Shown here: in pieces, positions 1-9,282 of the stretch
How positions within the stretch are numbered: the stretch's first letter is position 1
Layout: each line of letters begins with the position of its first letter
Origin: Candidatus Thiodictyon syntrophicum
Lineage (GTDB): Bacteria > Pseudomonadota > Gammaproteobacteria > Chromatiales > Chromatiaceae
NCBI RefSeq assembly: GCF_002813775.1
Contig: NZ_CP020370.1
Location: 1,145,501-1,209,500 of the forward strand
DNA: 64,000 nt
Direction: 5' to 3'
Translations under genes and position numbers: made by a program
Notes under the pieces: generated by a model
Told to the model about the DNA's origin: nothing
The model's database searches: none
The model's input: the letters and a program-made list of their open reading frames with translations, nothing else

Positions 1-2
1 CG

Positions 3-122
3 GCAGTCGGCCGGCGCGATGACTTCGAGCGTTTTCTTGCGGCGGTTCCGGACCGAGCAGCGGACCCTGGTGATGAACTCGGAACGGCATTGCCCAAGAG
101 TGTTGGGGCCACGCCCGACTAG
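3..122 (+). CDS. C-terminal end of a gene entering from the left edge
   Basis: Frame 3 is open from the window edge to a TAG at 120-122 and gives 39 residues, with an acidic stretch RDDFERFLAAVPDRAADPGD. This composition (xFERFLAxVPDxxPxxxD) recalls the C-terminal tails of small AbrB- or RHH-type antitoxins, but the domain itself lies outside the window. The other two forward frames are less protein-like. Treat as a partial gene of unknown function; it may be only a chance open frame. Confidence 0.3.
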   Translation, partial: AVGRRDDFERFLAAVPDRAADPGDELGTALPKSVGATPD

Positions 123-153
123 GCCCTGATCATCGTTTCGGCCGCCCCGGGCC

Positions 154-209
154 GGAGTCCAAGGCTTCAGCCTTGGATGTATAGAACCAAGGCTGAAGCC
201 TTGGACTCC
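154..209. repeat. Perfect 23-bp inverted repeat hairpin
   Basis: The arm reading GGAGTCCAAGGCTTCAGCC is repeated inverted after an 11-base loop, ending GGCTGAAGCCTTGGACTCC. The arms are themselves palindromic (AAGGCTTCAGCCTT). It lies just after the stop of the left-edge frame, so it could terminate transcription, but there is no T-run and it looks more like a REP-type dispersed palindrome. Confidence 0.6.
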
Positions 210-312
210 AGAAGGTGGCCGCGCCGGAACGATGATCAAAGCCTCCGAGTAGCCGCTCCGCCGGTATGAAGGGCGGTTTCACGGTCTGCTCCCGGACGAT
301 GGGTCTTGCGTC

Positions 313-512
313 CCGACCCCAACGGGGTCACACATACCAGCCCAGGGCCGCGCCCTGGGTATAGGCGTAACGGCGGCTAGCCCTGAAAGGGCGTGACATC
401 AGGACATCCGCCGTTATGTCACGCCCTTTCAGGGCTAGGCCGATTAAAAAGCGCGGTCCCAGGGTGTTGCGCATTAAGCTGGTATGTCACGCCCCTTCGG
501 GGCTTGGGCGGG
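313..512. repeat. Mosaic of short GC palindromes (R6 family, copy 1)
   Basis: The segment strings together three palindromic words: CCCAGGGC...GCCCTGGG, AGCCCTGAAAGGGCGTGACA with its inverse, and GTCACGCCCCTTCGGGGCTT. The same words in other orders recur at 30470-30556 and 60615-60862, always with the tag CATACCAG or GTGACAT beside the hairpin. No reading frame is conserved between copies. Together with the hairpins at 154-209 and 584-723 it explains the gene-free stretch from 123 to 739. Such modules elsewhere are often mobilised by REP-associated Y1 transposases; none is present in the window. Confidence 0.65.
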
Positions 513-583
513 TCACACCAAGAAAGCTTGGCACCTTCGCGTGACAACTGCGCTTTCTAGGCTAATCGTGCAAGAAAAACTCA

Positions 584-723
584 TTTCACGCAAAGACGCA
601 AAGACGCAAAGATATCCAATGCTATATGTCTGACGAACGGCCTACCTGCCGGGTTGCGGGATCATCGCTTTCAACGTTCTTTCTTCTTTGCGTTCTTTGC
701 GTTCTTGGCGTCTTTGCGTGACC
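584..723. repeat. Inverted-repeat element with (ACGCAAAG)n arms
   Basis: The left arm at 586-612 is three near-tandem units of CACGCAAAGA/CGCAAAGA. The right arm at 685-722 is the inverse (TCTTTGCGT-type units ending CTTTGCGTGA). About 70 bases of non-repetitive sequence lie between them. The design matches the other short-period-arm elements at 37434-37575, 41774-41842, 47618-47756 and 59590-59716. It directly abuts the hsdS stop, so it may also fold as a transcript end. Confidence 0.6.
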
Positions 724-739
724 AATAGCCGGATTCAGG

Positions 740-2158
740 TCAATCCTGGCCGTCATCGTCCAGGGACTCGGCGGCCTCCAGCAGATCGGCGTCGTCGGCA
801 TCGTCCAGCCCCGCCTCCGGGTCCTCGGCATCCGCGTCCGGCAGGGGCGGGAGCGAGACGCCGCGCACGTCGAGTTGACCGGTGACCACGTCCGCGACCA
901 GGCGGGTGCGGTATTCGCGCAGGAGGGAGATTTCCCTGTCGGCACGGGCCTTTGCTTCGTCGAGTGGCGCAACTGCATCGGTAATGGCGGAAACGATCGC
1001 CAACTGTTCGTCACGCGGGGGAAGGGCAAGGACATAGTTCTTGATGGTCGAGACGTTCACATGAGGCGCCGTGGCACCGATCATGTCCGCTGCCGCTTGA
1101 GAATAGACCTCCGGACAGTTGAGTAGCCACATGACATAGCCGCTCGAATGCTCCGGTACGATGCGAAAGACCATCATTCGTTGCGATATACAAAGCTCCA
1201 CGTCTTCGGGAACCAGCGCGGCAATACCGTAGCGTTCACCTTCGCGACTATACAGGATATCGCCGGCTCTCGGCACCAGCCGGGCTGTCCAAAGTCGATA
1301 TTGGGCTTCCGAGATGCGCCGCGCTGATGCCATTCTTACGCGCCCCGGCTCGATATCCGCCGTGCGAATCGCGGCATAGGGCGCGCCGTCCACATACACA
1401 GGGGTTGCATGAAGGCAGTCAACGATATCCGAAGCCACGAACTTGAGCCGCGATAACTGCCAATGCCTTGGCACCTCCCCAAGCCAATGGAATCCCGATG
1501 GCTTGAGACGGACGCCTGGGTCGAGACCGCGGGTCACGGTGCGGTGGATGATGGCCTGTTTCTGCTCTTCCATCAGCCCAATAAGCCGCCGCTTGCTGCG
1601 AATAGCACGATTGATCCTGCGGTCGAAATCAGTTAGGAACGCGCCGATTTGCCGCTGCTCGGCGACCGGCGGGATAAGCGCCGGTATACGCTTCATTCCT
1701 GAAATGGAAAGATCCCATTGACCTATTCTAACGCCATCTGAAGCGCGCCCAAAGAAAGACACATAGGGCCTACTTCGCAGTAGCCGACTGGAAAAATCTC
1801 GCTCCTGTATGTCGAGTGTAAAAACAAAATACGCGGGACTAACGATACCGTGCCATTGGGAAATTCCCATCGACCCCTGCCACGCTTTCATCTTGTTTAT
1901 TACCAGATCACCGGGTTGGACAACTTTGTAACTGGAAAGGTCTTCGGGAATGAAGTTGTGGTTTTCATGCTCGCGCAATTGTGAGCGAAGCACGACGCCT
2001 TTTTCACGCAAGACAGACAGCAACGGTAACCCTGGCTGATTGCGTTCTGCCCGTACTCTCGTAATAGAGCCAAGGCTTCGGACATCCCAATGAGCAGGAA
2101 CCCGGCCAAGCCGGACTACACTAGCGTATCGGGGATAGCGCCCCAGCCGAGCCCTCAT
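740..2158 (-). CDS. hsdS: Type I restriction-modification specificity subunit HsdS
   Basis: This 472-residue protein selects the DNA target for the HsdM methylase. It has the classical two-repeat layout: a target-recognition domain after the HWDVRSLGSI start, a conserved helical spacer with PPVAEQRQIGAFLTDFDRRI near residues 163-182, a second target-recognition domain after FHWLGEVPRHWQLSRLKFV, and a second conserved PPRDEQLAIVSAITDA region followed by a helix. The tail after about residue 435 is very acidic (DADAEDPEAGLDDADDADLL) and is not part of the family core. Its ATG overlaps the hsdM stop (ATGA, 2155-2158), so the two are translationally coupled. No hsdR follows downstream, where it would be expected; only repeats do. 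Confidence 0.93.
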   Translation of the reverse strand: MRARLGRYPRYASVVRLGRVPAHWDVRSLGSITRVRAERNQPGLPLLSVLREKGVVLRSQLREHENHNFIPEDLSSYKVVQPGDLVINKMKAWQGSMGISQWHGIVSPAYFVFTLDIQERDFSSRLLRSRPYVSFFGRASDGVRIGQWDLSISGMKRIPALIPPVAEQRQIGAFLTDFDRRINRAIRSKRRLIGLMEEQKQAIIHRTVTRGLDPGVRLKPSGFHWLGEVPRHWQLSRLKFVASDIVDCLHATPVYVDGAPYAAIRTADIEPGRVRMASARRISEAQYRLWTARLVPRAGDILYSREGERYGIAALVPEDVELCISQRMMVFRIVPEHSSGYVMWLLNCPEVYSQAAADMIGATAPHVNVSTIKNYVLALPPRDEQLAIVSAITDAVAPLDEAKARADREISLLREYRTRLVADVVTGQLDVRGVSLPPLPDADAEDPEAGLDDADDADLLEAAESLDDDGQD

Positions 2159-4548
2159 TGCTGAGACTCCCAGTCATCCTCATCCACCAGGATTTCGTCG
2201 AGCAACCCCACCGTCCGCCGCTCCTCCGCCTCAATATCCGCCCGAATCTCAGCCAGCGTCCGCAACGCCTTCGGCCGATAAAAATACCGGGTAAAACTGA
2301 TCTCATAGCCGATCCGCGTCGCGGGCCCGTCCAGCCAGGCGTCCGGGCAGTGGGGCAGGACCTCGCGCTGGAAGAAGGTCTTGATGCTGCACTCGGCCCA
2401 GTCGCCCGGGGCAGTCTCTTCGAGAAAAGGCACCTGCTCGGTGTCGCGCAGGTCCGGGTCCGGCTCGTATTCGACGATCGCCGGCCGGGCGGCGCCGGGT
2501 GCGCCGGTCTCGACCACGTAGAGCCCGTGCAGCGGATCGGCGACCGCCCGACCCGGCTTGTAGATGGTCTTGATGACCGGCGGGGCCTCCTCGTCGCGCC
2601 AGCTCAGGGCGGCGATGAGGCGCTTCTTGTCGGCGGCGCCGAGCTTGATGCCCAGCCGGGCGATGGCAGTGTCCAAGCGGTCCCGAAAGAGGTTGTGGTC
2701 CGGGTACAGGTCGTCGCCCATGGCCTCGTGGAGCTTGCGCACGGTCCGCAGCAGTTCCCGGTCCCGCGCCCAGGTCTTGGGATCCAGAAGCCGCTTGCGG
2801 CGTGGCTCGGGGACGGCGGGCCGGCGGTTGGTGCCGGGCGACTCGGCGTCCTCGTCGGCGTCGGCGCCGTCCGCGGTCTCACCGATCAGCGCGGCTTCCA
2901 CCTGATCCCGAACCTTCGGCCAGTCGTCGTAGAGGTCGGCACCGAAGCGGGCGTAAAGGGTCCGGCGCCACTCCTCGTCGCCGCCGGCATAGCGCAGGGC
3001 CTCGACCGCGGCGCGGGTGAAACGGCTGCGCAGGCGTAGCGGGCGCTCGACCCGGACCTTCCAGTAGCCGAAGGCGCGGTTTGGGAAGACCTTGCTCTCG
3101 GCGGCGTTGGTGAAGGCTTGGTAGGTTTCGATGACGCGGGCGATGTCCTGCGGCCCCAGTTCGCACCCCTTCTTGCCCAGGTTCTTGCGCAGCGGGCGGT
3201 ACCAGCCGGTGGCGTCGATGAGTTGGACCCGGCCGCGGCGGTGCTCGGCCTTGCGGTTGGACAGGACCCAGATGTAGGTGGCGATGCCGGTGTTGTAGAA
3301 GAGGCTCAGCGGCAGGGCGACGATGGCCTCCAGCCAGTCGTTCTCGATCGCCCAGCGGCGGATGTTGCTCTCGCCGGAGCCGGCGTCGCCGGTGAAGAGG
3401 CTGGAGCCGTTGTGGACCTCGGCGATGCGGCTGCCGAGCGGGGTGTCGTCGACCATCTTGGCGAGCTTGTTGGCGAGGAACATCAACTGGCCGTCGCTGG
3501 AGCGGGTGACCAGGCTGTAGTCGGGCTCGCCCGCGTGTTCGATGATGAAGCGCGGGTCCTGCAACTCGGCCTTGCCGCCGAGCCGCTCCAGGTCGGTCTT
3601 CCAGCTCTTACCATAGGGCGGGTTGGCGAGCATGAAGTCGAAGCGCTTGCCGCGGAAGGCGTCGCTGGACAAGGTGGAGCCCAAGACGATCTGGTCGGCC
3701 TGCTCGCCCTCGCCCTTGAGCAGCAGGTCGGCGGTGGTGATGGCGTAGGTCTCGGGGTTGACCTCCTGGCCGTAGAGCCGGATCGAGACCTGCTTGCCCT
3801 GGGCGCGGGCGAGCCCCAGCAGCCGGTCTTCCGCGACGGTCAACATGCCGCCGGTGCCGCAGGCATCGTCCAGGACCAGGTAGGTGCTGGACTCGATCCG
3901 GTCGGCGATCGGCGCGAAGATCAACTCGGACATCAGGCCGACCACGTCGCGCGGGGTGAAGTGCTCGCCGGCCTCCTCGTTGTTCTCCTCGTTGAAGCGG
4001 CGCAGCAGTTCCTCGAACACCGTGCTCATGCCGTGGTTGTCGAGCGCGGGGAGGCGTTCACGCCCGTCGGCGTCCAGCACCGGGCTGGAACTCAGGTTGA
4101 TGTCCGGGTCCAGGAATTTATCGATCAGGGCGCCCAGGATGCCGGCCTCGACCAGGGTGGGGATCTGGTTGCGGAATTTGAAATATTTTAGTATTTGCTG
4201 GACGTTGGGCGAGAAACCGTCCAGATAGCGCTCGAAATCCGCCTTGAGTCGCTGCGGACTGTCGCGTCGCGGGATGTCGTCGAGGCGGAAGGGGGAGGCG
4301 TTATAGAAGGCCTGGCCCGCGACCTCCCTGAGTTTGGCCGACTGATTGGCGACGCCGGCCTCGTCCAGTTGCCGATGCATCGCGAGCACCGCCGCCTTGG
4401 TCGGGCCGAGCACGACGTCGAGCCGCCGGATGACGACCATCGGCAGGATGCAGTCGCGGTACTTGCCGCGCTGGTAGACATCGCGCAGGACGTCGTCGGC
4501 GATGCCCCAGATGAAGCTGACGAGTCGATTGTGTTGGGCGTGGTCCAT
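2155..4548 (-). CDS. hsdM: Type I restriction-modification N6-adenine methylase HsdM
   Basis: The 797-residue protein methylates adenine with S-adenosylmethionine as part of an M2S complex. An N-terminal helical HsdM_N region (residues 1 to about 150, GKYRDCILPMVVIRRLDVVL) precedes the Rossmann domain, with SAM motif I DDACGTGGML and catalytic motif IV NPPYGKSW. At 797 residues it is far longer than the roughly 500-residue enteric HsdM; the extra C-terminal 250 residues belong to the long-M subfamily. The start is the ATG at 4546-4548, beside the remnant RHH frame. The gene is coupled to hsdS by a 4-base overlap. Without an adjacent hsdR it may act as a methylation-only pair, or hsdR may lie outside the window. 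Confidence 0.93.
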   Translation of the reverse strand: MDHAQHNRLVSFIWGIADDVLRDVYQRGKYRDCILPMVVIRRLDVVLGPTKAAVLAMHRQLDEAGVANQSAKLREVAGQAFYNASPFRLDDIPRRDSPQRLKADFERYLDGFSPNVQQILKYFKFRNQIPTLVEAGILGALIDKFLDPDINLSSSPVLDADGRERLPALDNHGMSTVFEELLRRFNEENNEEAGEHFTPRDVVGLMSELIFAPIADRIESSTYLVLDDACGTGGMLTVAEDRLLGLARAQGKQVSIRLYGQEVNPETYAITTADLLLKGEGEQADQIVLGSTLSSDAFRGKRFDFMLANPPYGKSWKTDLERLGGKAELQDPRFIIEHAGEPDYSLVTRSSDGQLMFLANKLAKMVDDTPLGSRIAEVHNGSSLFTGDAGSGESNIRRWAIENDWLEAIVALPLSLFYNTGIATYIWVLSNRKAEHRRGRVQLIDATGWYRPLRKNLGKKGCELGPQDIARVIETYQAFTNAAESKVFPNRAFGYWKVRVERPLRLRSRFTRAAVEALRYAGGDEEWRRTLYARFGADLYDDWPKVRDQVEAALIGETADGADADEDAESPGTNRRPAVPEPRRKRLLDPKTWARDRELLRTVRKLHEAMGDDLYPDHNLFRDRLDTAIARLGIKLGAADKKRLIAALSWRDEEAPPVIKTIYKPGRAVADPLHGLYVVETGAPGAARPAIVEYEPDPDLRDTEQVPFLEETAPGDWAECSIKTFFQREVLPHCPDAWLDGPATRIGYEISFTRYFYRPKALRTLAEIRADIEAEERRTVGLLDEILVDEDDWESQQ

Positions 4549-4715
4549 GAACCGAGGTTTCCTGCGATGGCATAGGGAGTATTCGGCGTATCGGCGGCGG
4601 CGAGTCTCTCGCGGATGGCGTCGCGCACGAACTCGGACAGGGGCACGCCGCGGTTCAGGACTTGTCGGCGCAGGGCCGCCTCGGTTGCGGGGTCCAGGCG
4701 AACGGAGATGGTCAC
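4548..4715 (-). pseudogene. Truncated ribbon-helix-helix (CopG-type) antitoxin start
   Basis: From a GTG at 4713-4715 the frame gives MTISVRLDPATEAALRRQVL and then NRGVPLSEFVRDAIRERLA, a textbook RHH DNA-binding fold (beta strand, helix, turn, helix) of CopG/ParD type. Soon after TPYAIAG the frame runs into the start of hsdM (4548) and continues to 4188 as non-homologous, low-complexity residues. The natural C-terminus and any partner toxin are missing. It sits directly upstream of hsdM in the same direction, so it may still be translated and could bind the promoter. The most likely reading is a deletion that removed the 3' end of a toxin-antitoxin operon. Confidence 0.55.
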
Positions 4716-4748
4716 ACCAGGAGACTCGTGTTATAGGATCGTTCTACA

Positions 4749-4898
4749 GTTTACCGTGAATGTCCGGCCGGAACCCTGTGGGAGCGGCTTGCAGCCGCGA
4801 TGCGGGGCCGCGGTAAGCCGCGACGCCCCGGCAGTCTGCGACGCCCCGTCGCGGCTGAAGCCGCTCCCACAGCGTCGCTGCGCGACTTTCACGGTAAA
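4749..4898. repeat. Long hairpin of the GTGGGAGCGGCTT...AAGCCGCTCCCAC family (R3)
   Basis: The outer arms read TTTACCGTGAA and TTCACGGTAAA, and the inner arms GTGGGAGCGGCTTGCAGCCG and its near inverse. Partial copies recur at 11770-11828, which keeps the TTCACGGTAA flank, and at 31524-31603. A second GC hairpin of the form GGCGTCCCGCCCC...GGGGCGGGACGCC at 4936-4984 follows and may terminate sbp. Confidence 0.65.
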
Positions 4899-4993
4899 GC
4901 CTCGACCTCCAGTCGCCGGAACGGCGATCAAGGTCGGCGGGGGCGTCCCGCCCCCGCCGGCGAAGGTTTCGGGGCGGGACGCCCCGACTCCCG

Positions 4994-6001
4994 TCACTTG
5001 GGATTATAGATCTGGTCAAACAGCCCGCCATCGGCAAAGTGCTTCTTCTGCGCCGCGGCCCAGCCGCCCAGGTCGCCGATGTTCACGAGCTTGATCTGGG
5101 GGAAGCGGTCCTTGAACTGGGCGGCGACGGCCGGATCGGTCGGGCGGTAGAAGTTCTCGGCGGCGACTAGCTGGCCCTCGGGGGTGTAGAGAAACTCCAG
5201 ATAGGCGGTCGCGGCCTTGCGGGTGCCCTTGCGGTCGACGTTCTTGTCGACCACGGCGACCGGGGGCTCGGCGAGGATGGAGAGGGAGGGCGCAACGATC
5301 TCGAACTTGTCGGCGTCGAACTCTTTCAGGGCCAGGAAGGCCTCGTTCTCCCAGGACAGCAGCACGTCACCCAGACCGCGCTGGACGAAGGTGGTGGTGG
5401 AGCCGCGGGCGCCGGAGTCGAGGACCGGCACGTTCTGGTAGAGGCTCACGATGTAGTCCTTGACCTTGGCCTCGTCACCACCGAAGTGCTTTTCCGCCCA
5501 GGCCCAGGCCGCCAGGTAGTTCCAGCGCGCCCCGCCGGAGGTCTTGGGGTTGGGGGTGATGACGCTCACCCCGGCCTTGGTCAGGTCGCCCCAGTCCTTG
5601 ATTCCTTTGGGATTGCCCTTGCGCACCAGGAAGACGATGGTGGAGGTGTAGGGTGAGCTGTTGTGGGGCAGGCGCCGCTGCCAGTCCTTGTCCAGCAGGC
5701 CCTTCCCGGCGATGGCGTCGATGTCGTAGGCCAGGGCCAGGGTCACGACGTCCGCGTCCAGCCCGTCGATGACTGCCCGCGCCTGCTTGCCGGAGCCGCC
5801 ATGGGATTGCCGGATGGTCAGTGCCTCGCCCGCCTTGGCCTGCCACGCCTCGATGAAGGCCGGGTTGACGGCCTGGTAGAGTTCCCGGGTCGGGTCGTAG
5901 GAGACGTTCAGCAGCGTGGCCCCGGCCGCCGCGCCGCACAGGGGGGCGAGCCCCAGGACGGTGCCGAGGATCAGGGACCGCAGTTGGATGGGGCCGATCA
6001 T
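4994..6001 (-). CDS. sbp: Sulfate-binding periplasmic protein of the CysTWA transporter
   Basis: This protein captures sulfate (or thiosulfate) in the periplasm and delivers it to the CysT-CysW permease. The chosen start is the ATG at 5999-6001, with a GGAG about 10 bases upstream, rather than the longer frame from 6034. It gives 335 residues with a Sec signal ([20 protein letters not shown] then CGAAAGA). Mature Sbp/CysP signatures follow: [68 protein letters not shown], and [11 protein letters not shown] near the end. The length matches the family. It diverges from cysT across a 203-base promoter region, unlike the co-linear enteric order. Confidence 0.95.
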   Translation of the reverse strand: MIGPIQLRSLILGTVLGLAPLCGAAAGATLLNVSYDPTRELYQAVNPAFIEAWQAKAGEALTIRQSHGGSGKQARAVIDGLDADVVTLALAYDIDAIAGKGLLDKDWQRRLPHNSSPYTSTIVFLVRKGNPKGIKDWGDLTKAGVSVITPNPKTSGGARWNYLAAWAWAEKHFGGDEAKVKDYIVSLYQNVPVLDSGARGSTTTFVQRGLGDVLLSWENEAFLALKEFDADKFEIVAPSLSILAEPPVAVVDKNVDRKGTRKAATAYLEFLYTPEGQLVAAENFYRPTDPAVAAQFKDRFPQIKLVNIGDLGGWAAAQKKHFADGGLFDQIYNPK

Positions 6002-6119
6002 GTGGATAGTGCTCCGGGGTTGATGGACCTGCATTGGAAGGCGCCGCGACGCGGAGCTGAACCAACAAATGATGCGAACTTTAGCGGATTTCTGCGGTTC
6101 CAGTTGGTTTCGCGCTTCG

Positions 6120-6134
6120 CTAAGCTAGGCTTAG
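6120..6134. promoter_or_regulatory. Palindrome in the sbp-cysT divergent promoter region
   Basis: CTAAGCTAGGCTTAG is a perfect 6-bp-arm palindrome around TAG, lying about 85 bases before cysT and 120 bases before sbp. It is the clearest dyad in the divergent intergenic space, and such placement suits an operator. CysB sites are usually degenerate and not palindromic, so the cognate regulator is unknown; binding is inference only. Confidence 0.3.
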
Positions 6135-6169
6135 ACTGACCGCCCCTCATCCAGCCCGAGGCCCTCTGC

Positions 6170-6208
6170 ATGATTCCCTCAAGACCCCTGTCGGTGCTGC
6201 ACCGATGA
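6170..6208 (+). CDS. Possible 12-codon leader peptide before cysT
   Basis: An ATG at 6170, with GAGG nine bases upstream, opens a 12-codon frame ([12 protein letters not shown]). Its TGA at 6206-6208 overlaps the cysT ATG at 6205. The cysT ATG has no convincing ribosome-binding site of its own, so termination-reinitiation from this leader would explain its translation. The peptide has no Cys or Met run that would suggest classical attenuation. Confidence 0.3.
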   Translation: MIPSRPLSVLHR

Positions 6209-7062
6209 GCGCCGCCGTCAGCTTTTTCAACCCGACCGGCCAGACCCGGGTCCTGCCGGGCTTCGGCCTGTCGCTGGGTTACACCCTGATCTATCTGTCC
6301 CTGATGGTCCTGCTGCCGCTGGCGGCGGTCTTCATCCAGACCGCCTCGCTCACCTGGGCCGAGTTCTGGGCCATCGTCACGGCCCCGCGGGTGGTGGCCA
6401 CTTACAAACTCTCGTTCGGCGCGGCGCTGCTGGCCGCGGGGATCAATGTCGTCTTCGGGCTGATGCTGGCCTGGTCGCTCGTGCGCTACAGCTTCCCCGG
6501 CAAGAAACTGGTGGATGCCCTGATCGATTTGCCCTTTGCGCTGCCCACCGCCGTGGCGGGGATCTCGCTCAGCGCGCTCTGGGCCGGCAACGGCTGGCTC
6601 GGCGGGCTCGTCGCACCCTTCGGGATCAAGGTCGCCTTCACGCCGCTCGGGGTGCTGGTGGCCCTGATCTTCATCGGGGTGCCCTTCGTGGTGCGCACGG
6701 TGCAGCCCGTGCTGGAGGACCTGGAGACCGAACTGGAGGAGGCGGCGGCGAGCCTGGGGGCACAGCGGCGCCAGACCTTTACCCGGGTGCTGCTGCCGGT
6801 GTTGACACCGGCGCTGCTGACCGGCTTCGCGCTCGCCTTCGCCCGCGGCGTGGGCGAGTACGGGTCGGTGATCTTCATCGCCGGCAACATCCCGATGGTC
6901 TCGGAGATCACGCCGCTGATCATCATCACCAAGCTGGAGCAGTACGACACCTCGGGGGCCACCGCGGTCGCCGTGGTGATGCTGCTGTTTTCCTTCATGA
7001 TGCTGCTGGCCATCAATCTGTTGCAGGCCTGGAGCGGCAAGCGCACCGGGAGGAACCGCTGA
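6205..7062 (+). CDS. cysT: Sulfate ABC transporter permease CysT (CysU)
   Basis: This inner-membrane permease forms half of the sulfate channel. The 285 residues carry six predicted transmembrane helices, the first at about 20-45 ([20 protein letters not shown]). The cytoplasmic EAA loop is clear: [20 protein letters not shown] followed by [14 protein letters not shown] near residues 173-205. [20 protein letters not shown] marks the last membrane region and is diagnostic of CysT. The length fits the family. It overlaps cysW by one base (TGATG), so the two should be co-translated. Its translation start may depend on the small upstream leader frame. Confidence 0.95.
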   Translation: MSAAVSFFNPTGQTRVLPGFGLSLGYTLIYLSLMVLLPLAAVFIQTASLTWAEFWAIVTAPRVVATYKLSFGAALLAAGINVVFGLMLAWSLVRYSFPGKKLVDALIDLPFALPTAVAGISLSALWAGNGWLGGLVAPFGIKVAFTPLGVLVALIFIGVPFVVRTVQPVLEDLETELEEAAASLGAQRRQTFTRVLLPVLTPALLTGFALAFARGVGEYGSVIFIAGNIPMVSEITPLIIITKLEQYDTSGATAVAVVMLLFSFMMLLAINLLQAWSGKRTGRNR

Positions 7063-7979
7063 TGGCCGTCGCCGCGACCCTGCACGGCGCCAGTGCGGTC
7101 GGGATCGGCGCCCACCGCTACGAGGACAATGCCGCCACCCGGGAGCAACCCTGGGTGCGGCGGCTGATCCTGGGCGTCTCTTTAACCTTTTTCATCCTGT
7201 TCGTCTTCATGCCGCTGGTGGTGGTCTTCCATCAGGCCTTAAGCAAGGGCTGGGGGACCGCGCTGCGTGCCGTGACCGACCCCGATGCCCTGGCCGCGGT
7301 GCGCCTAACCCTGCTGGCGGCGGGCATCGCGGTGCCGCTCAATCTGGTCTTCGGGGTGGCTGCGGCCTGGGCGATTGCCCGCTTCGAGTTCCGCGGCAAG
7401 GAGCTCCTGGGCACCCTGATCGACCTGCCGTTCTCGGTCTCGCCGGTGATTGCGGGGCTGATCTGGGTGCTGATCTTCGGCGCCCAGGGGTGGTTCGGCC
7501 ACTGGTTCATTGAACACGACATCAAGATCGTCTTTGCGGTGCCGGGCATCGTGCTGGCGACGGTCTTCGTCACCTTCCCCTTCGTCGCCCGGGAGTTGAT
7601 CCCGCTGATGCAGGCGCAGGGCCGCGACGACGAGGAGGCGGCCACGGTGCTGGGCGCAAGCGGACTGCAGACCTTCTGGCGGGTGACCCTGCCCAACATC
7701 AAGTGGGGCCTGCTCTACGGGACCATCCTGTGCAATGCCCGGGCCATGGGCGAGTTCGGGGCGGTGAGCGTGGTCTCGGGGCACATCCGCGGTCAGACCA
7801 ATACCATGCCGCTGCATGTGGAGATCCTCTACAACGAATACAACTTCGCTGCCGCCTTCGCCGTCGCCTCGCTGCTGGCCATGCTGGCCCTGGTGACGCT
7901 GGCGCTCAAGTCCTGGGTGGAATGGCAGGCCAATCGCCCGGCCCCGGCACCACTTGGTAACGTGTCAAGAAGAAGTTAA
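7062..7979 (+). CDS. cysW: Sulfate ABC transporter permease CysW
   Basis: This is the second permease subunit of the sulfate/thiosulfate importer. The 305-residue protein has an N-terminal cytoplasmic stretch, then six helices beginning with [20 protein letters not shown]. The EAA loop reads [20 protein letters not shown] with [14 protein letters not shown] after it, and the CysW hallmark [20 protein letters not shown] follows, then [20 protein letters not shown]. It overlaps cysT by one base. A 220-base gap with a GTTGTC-type repeat separates it from cysA, an unusual interruption of this operon. Confidence 0.95.
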   Translation: MAVAATLHGASAVGIGAHRYEDNAATREQPWVRRLILGVSLTFFILFVFMPLVVVFHQALSKGWGTALRAVTDPDALAAVRLTLLAAGIAVPLNLVFGVAAAWAIARFEFRGKELLGTLIDLPFSVSPVIAGLIWVLIFGAQGWFGHWFIEHDIKIVFAVPGIVLATVFVTFPFVARELIPLMQAQGRDDEEAATVLGASGLQTFWRVTLPNIKWGLLYGTILCNARAMGEFGAVSVVSGHIRGQTNTMPLHVEILYNEYNFAAAFAVASLLAMLALVTLALKSWVEWQANRPAPAPLGNVSRRS

Positions 7980-7985
7980 ACACAA

Positions 7986-8114
7986 TCGTTGTCGTTGTCG
8001 TTGTCGTTGTCGAAATCGGATAAGCGATAAAATCCGGCGTGCGAGAGCATCCGGGGCGCTACGATAACCTCGATTTCGATTTCGATTTCGATTACGACAA
8101 CGACAACGACAACG
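7986..8114. repeat. GTTGTC-arm inverted element (R1), copy A
   Basis: The left arm is about four tandem GTTGTC hexamers and the right arm is tandem GACAAC hexamers. Between them is a core containing GGCGTGCGAGAG and CCGGGGCGCTACGATA (8051-8066), followed by CGATTTCGATTTCGATT. Copies B-E are at 11863-11975, 12697-12823, 25363-25439 and 46795-46902. It interrupts the cysW-cysA gap and could form a long hairpin in the transcript. Confidence 0.8.
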
Positions 8115-8202
8115 TCTCCGCGCGAAATCGTTCAACAGTTGGGTGAGGATCGACCCTCGTCCACTCCCGCGCCGCGGCGTGAGTCATTTCAGGAATATCC
8201 TA

Positions 8203-9282
8203 ATGAGCATCCAGGTCGAAGAGATCACCAAGACCTTCGCCGGCGTCACCGTGCTGGACCGGGTGTCGCTCGACTTTCCCACCGGTCAACTGGTGGCCCT
8301 GCTGGGCCCCTCCGGCTGCGGCAAGACCACCCTGTTGCGGGTCATCGCGGGGCTGGAGACGGCCGACGCGGGCCGCGTCATCCTGGAAGGGGAGGACGCC
8401 TCCGGCACCCATGTGCGTCAGCGCCAGGTGGGCTTCGTTTTCCAGCACTATGCGCTGTTCCGCCACATGACGGTCTTTGAAAACGTCGCCTTCGGCCTGC
8501 GGGTGCAGCCGCGCCGCAGCCGCCCCAAGGAGCCGGAGATTCGCCGCCGCGTCCTGCGCCTGCTCGATCTGGTGCAGATGGAATGGCTCGCCGACCGCTT
8601 CCCGTCGCAACTCTCCGGCGGTCAGCGCCAGCGCATCGCGCTCGCCCGGGCGCTCGCGGTCGAGCCCCGGGTGCTGCTGCTCGACGAGCCCTTCGGCGCC
8701 CTGGATGCCCAGGTGCGCAAGGAACTGCGGCGCTGGCTGCGCGACCTGCACGACGACCTGCACGTCACCTCCATCTTCGTCACCCATGACCAGGAGGAGG
8801 CCCTGGAGGTCGCCGACCGGGTGGTGCTGATGAACCGCGGGCGGGTCGAGCAGGTCGGCAGCCCCGACCAGGTCTACGAGCACCCGGCCAGCCCCTTTGT
8901 TTACGGCTTCTTGGGCACGGCCAACGTCTTCCACGGCCGGGTGGACGGTGCCCACGTCCGGGTCGGCGAATCGAGCCTGACCCACGATGGGAGCAACGCC
9001 GTCCAGGGGACGGACGTGGTCGGTTTCGCCCGCCCCCACGAACTGGACATCGTCACCGATCTCGACACCCCCAATGGGCTGGATGCCCTGGTGCGGCGGG
9101 TCCTGGCTTTCGGCGGCAGTGCCCGGGTGGAACTGGACGGGGTCGAGGAGGCCGCGGCGGGGACCGAGCCGCGACACTATGAAGTCCTCCTGCCGCGCGA
9201 ACGGGCGAGCGGCCTGACCCAGGGTCAGCGGGTGCGCCTGGTGCCCGCACCGCTGCGGGTGTTCCGTCACGAGTCGGCCTGA
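8203..9282 (+). CDS. cysA: Sulfate ABC transporter ATP-binding subunit CysA
   Basis: This ATPase powers CysT/CysW sulfate import. The start at 8203 ([12 protein letters not shown]) is preferred over an upstream GTG because of AGGA eight bases before it. The 359 residues show Walker [13 protein letters not shown] (about 35-46), Q-loop [17 protein letters not shown] signature [15 protein letters not shown] (about 131-145), Walker [14 protein letters not shown] and H-loop [20 protein letters not shown]-terminal TOBE-like domain ([12 protein letters not shown] to the end) completes a normal CysA length. It is followed at once by a cysB fragment. Confidence 0.95.
   Translation: MSIQVEEITKTFAGVTVLDRVSLDFPTGQLVALLGPSGCGKTTLLRVIAGLETADAGRVILEGEDASGTHVRQRQVGFVFQHYALFRHMTVFENVAFGLRVQPRRSRPKEPEIRRRVLRLLDLVQMEWLADRFPSQLSGGQRQRIALARALAVEPRVLLLDEPFGALDAQVRKELRRWLRDLHDDLHVTSIFVTHDQEEALEVADRVVLMNRGRVEQVGSPDQVYEHPASPFVYGFLGTANVFHGRVDGAHVRVGESSLTHDGSNAVQGTDVVGFARPHELDIVTDLDTPNGLDALVRRVLAFGGSARVELDGVEEAAAGTEPRHYEVLLPRERASGLTQGQRVRLVPAPLRVFRHESA

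Noticed and set aside
3118-4191. 357-residue plus-strand frame opposite hsdM
   Set aside because: Val/Ala/Gly/Asp-rich antisense composition with no motif; hsdM on the other strand is clearly real.
7986-8114. GTTGTC arrays considered as a CRISPR
   Set aside because: The units are contiguous 6-mers without spacers and occur as inverted arms, so they are tandem-arm hairpins.
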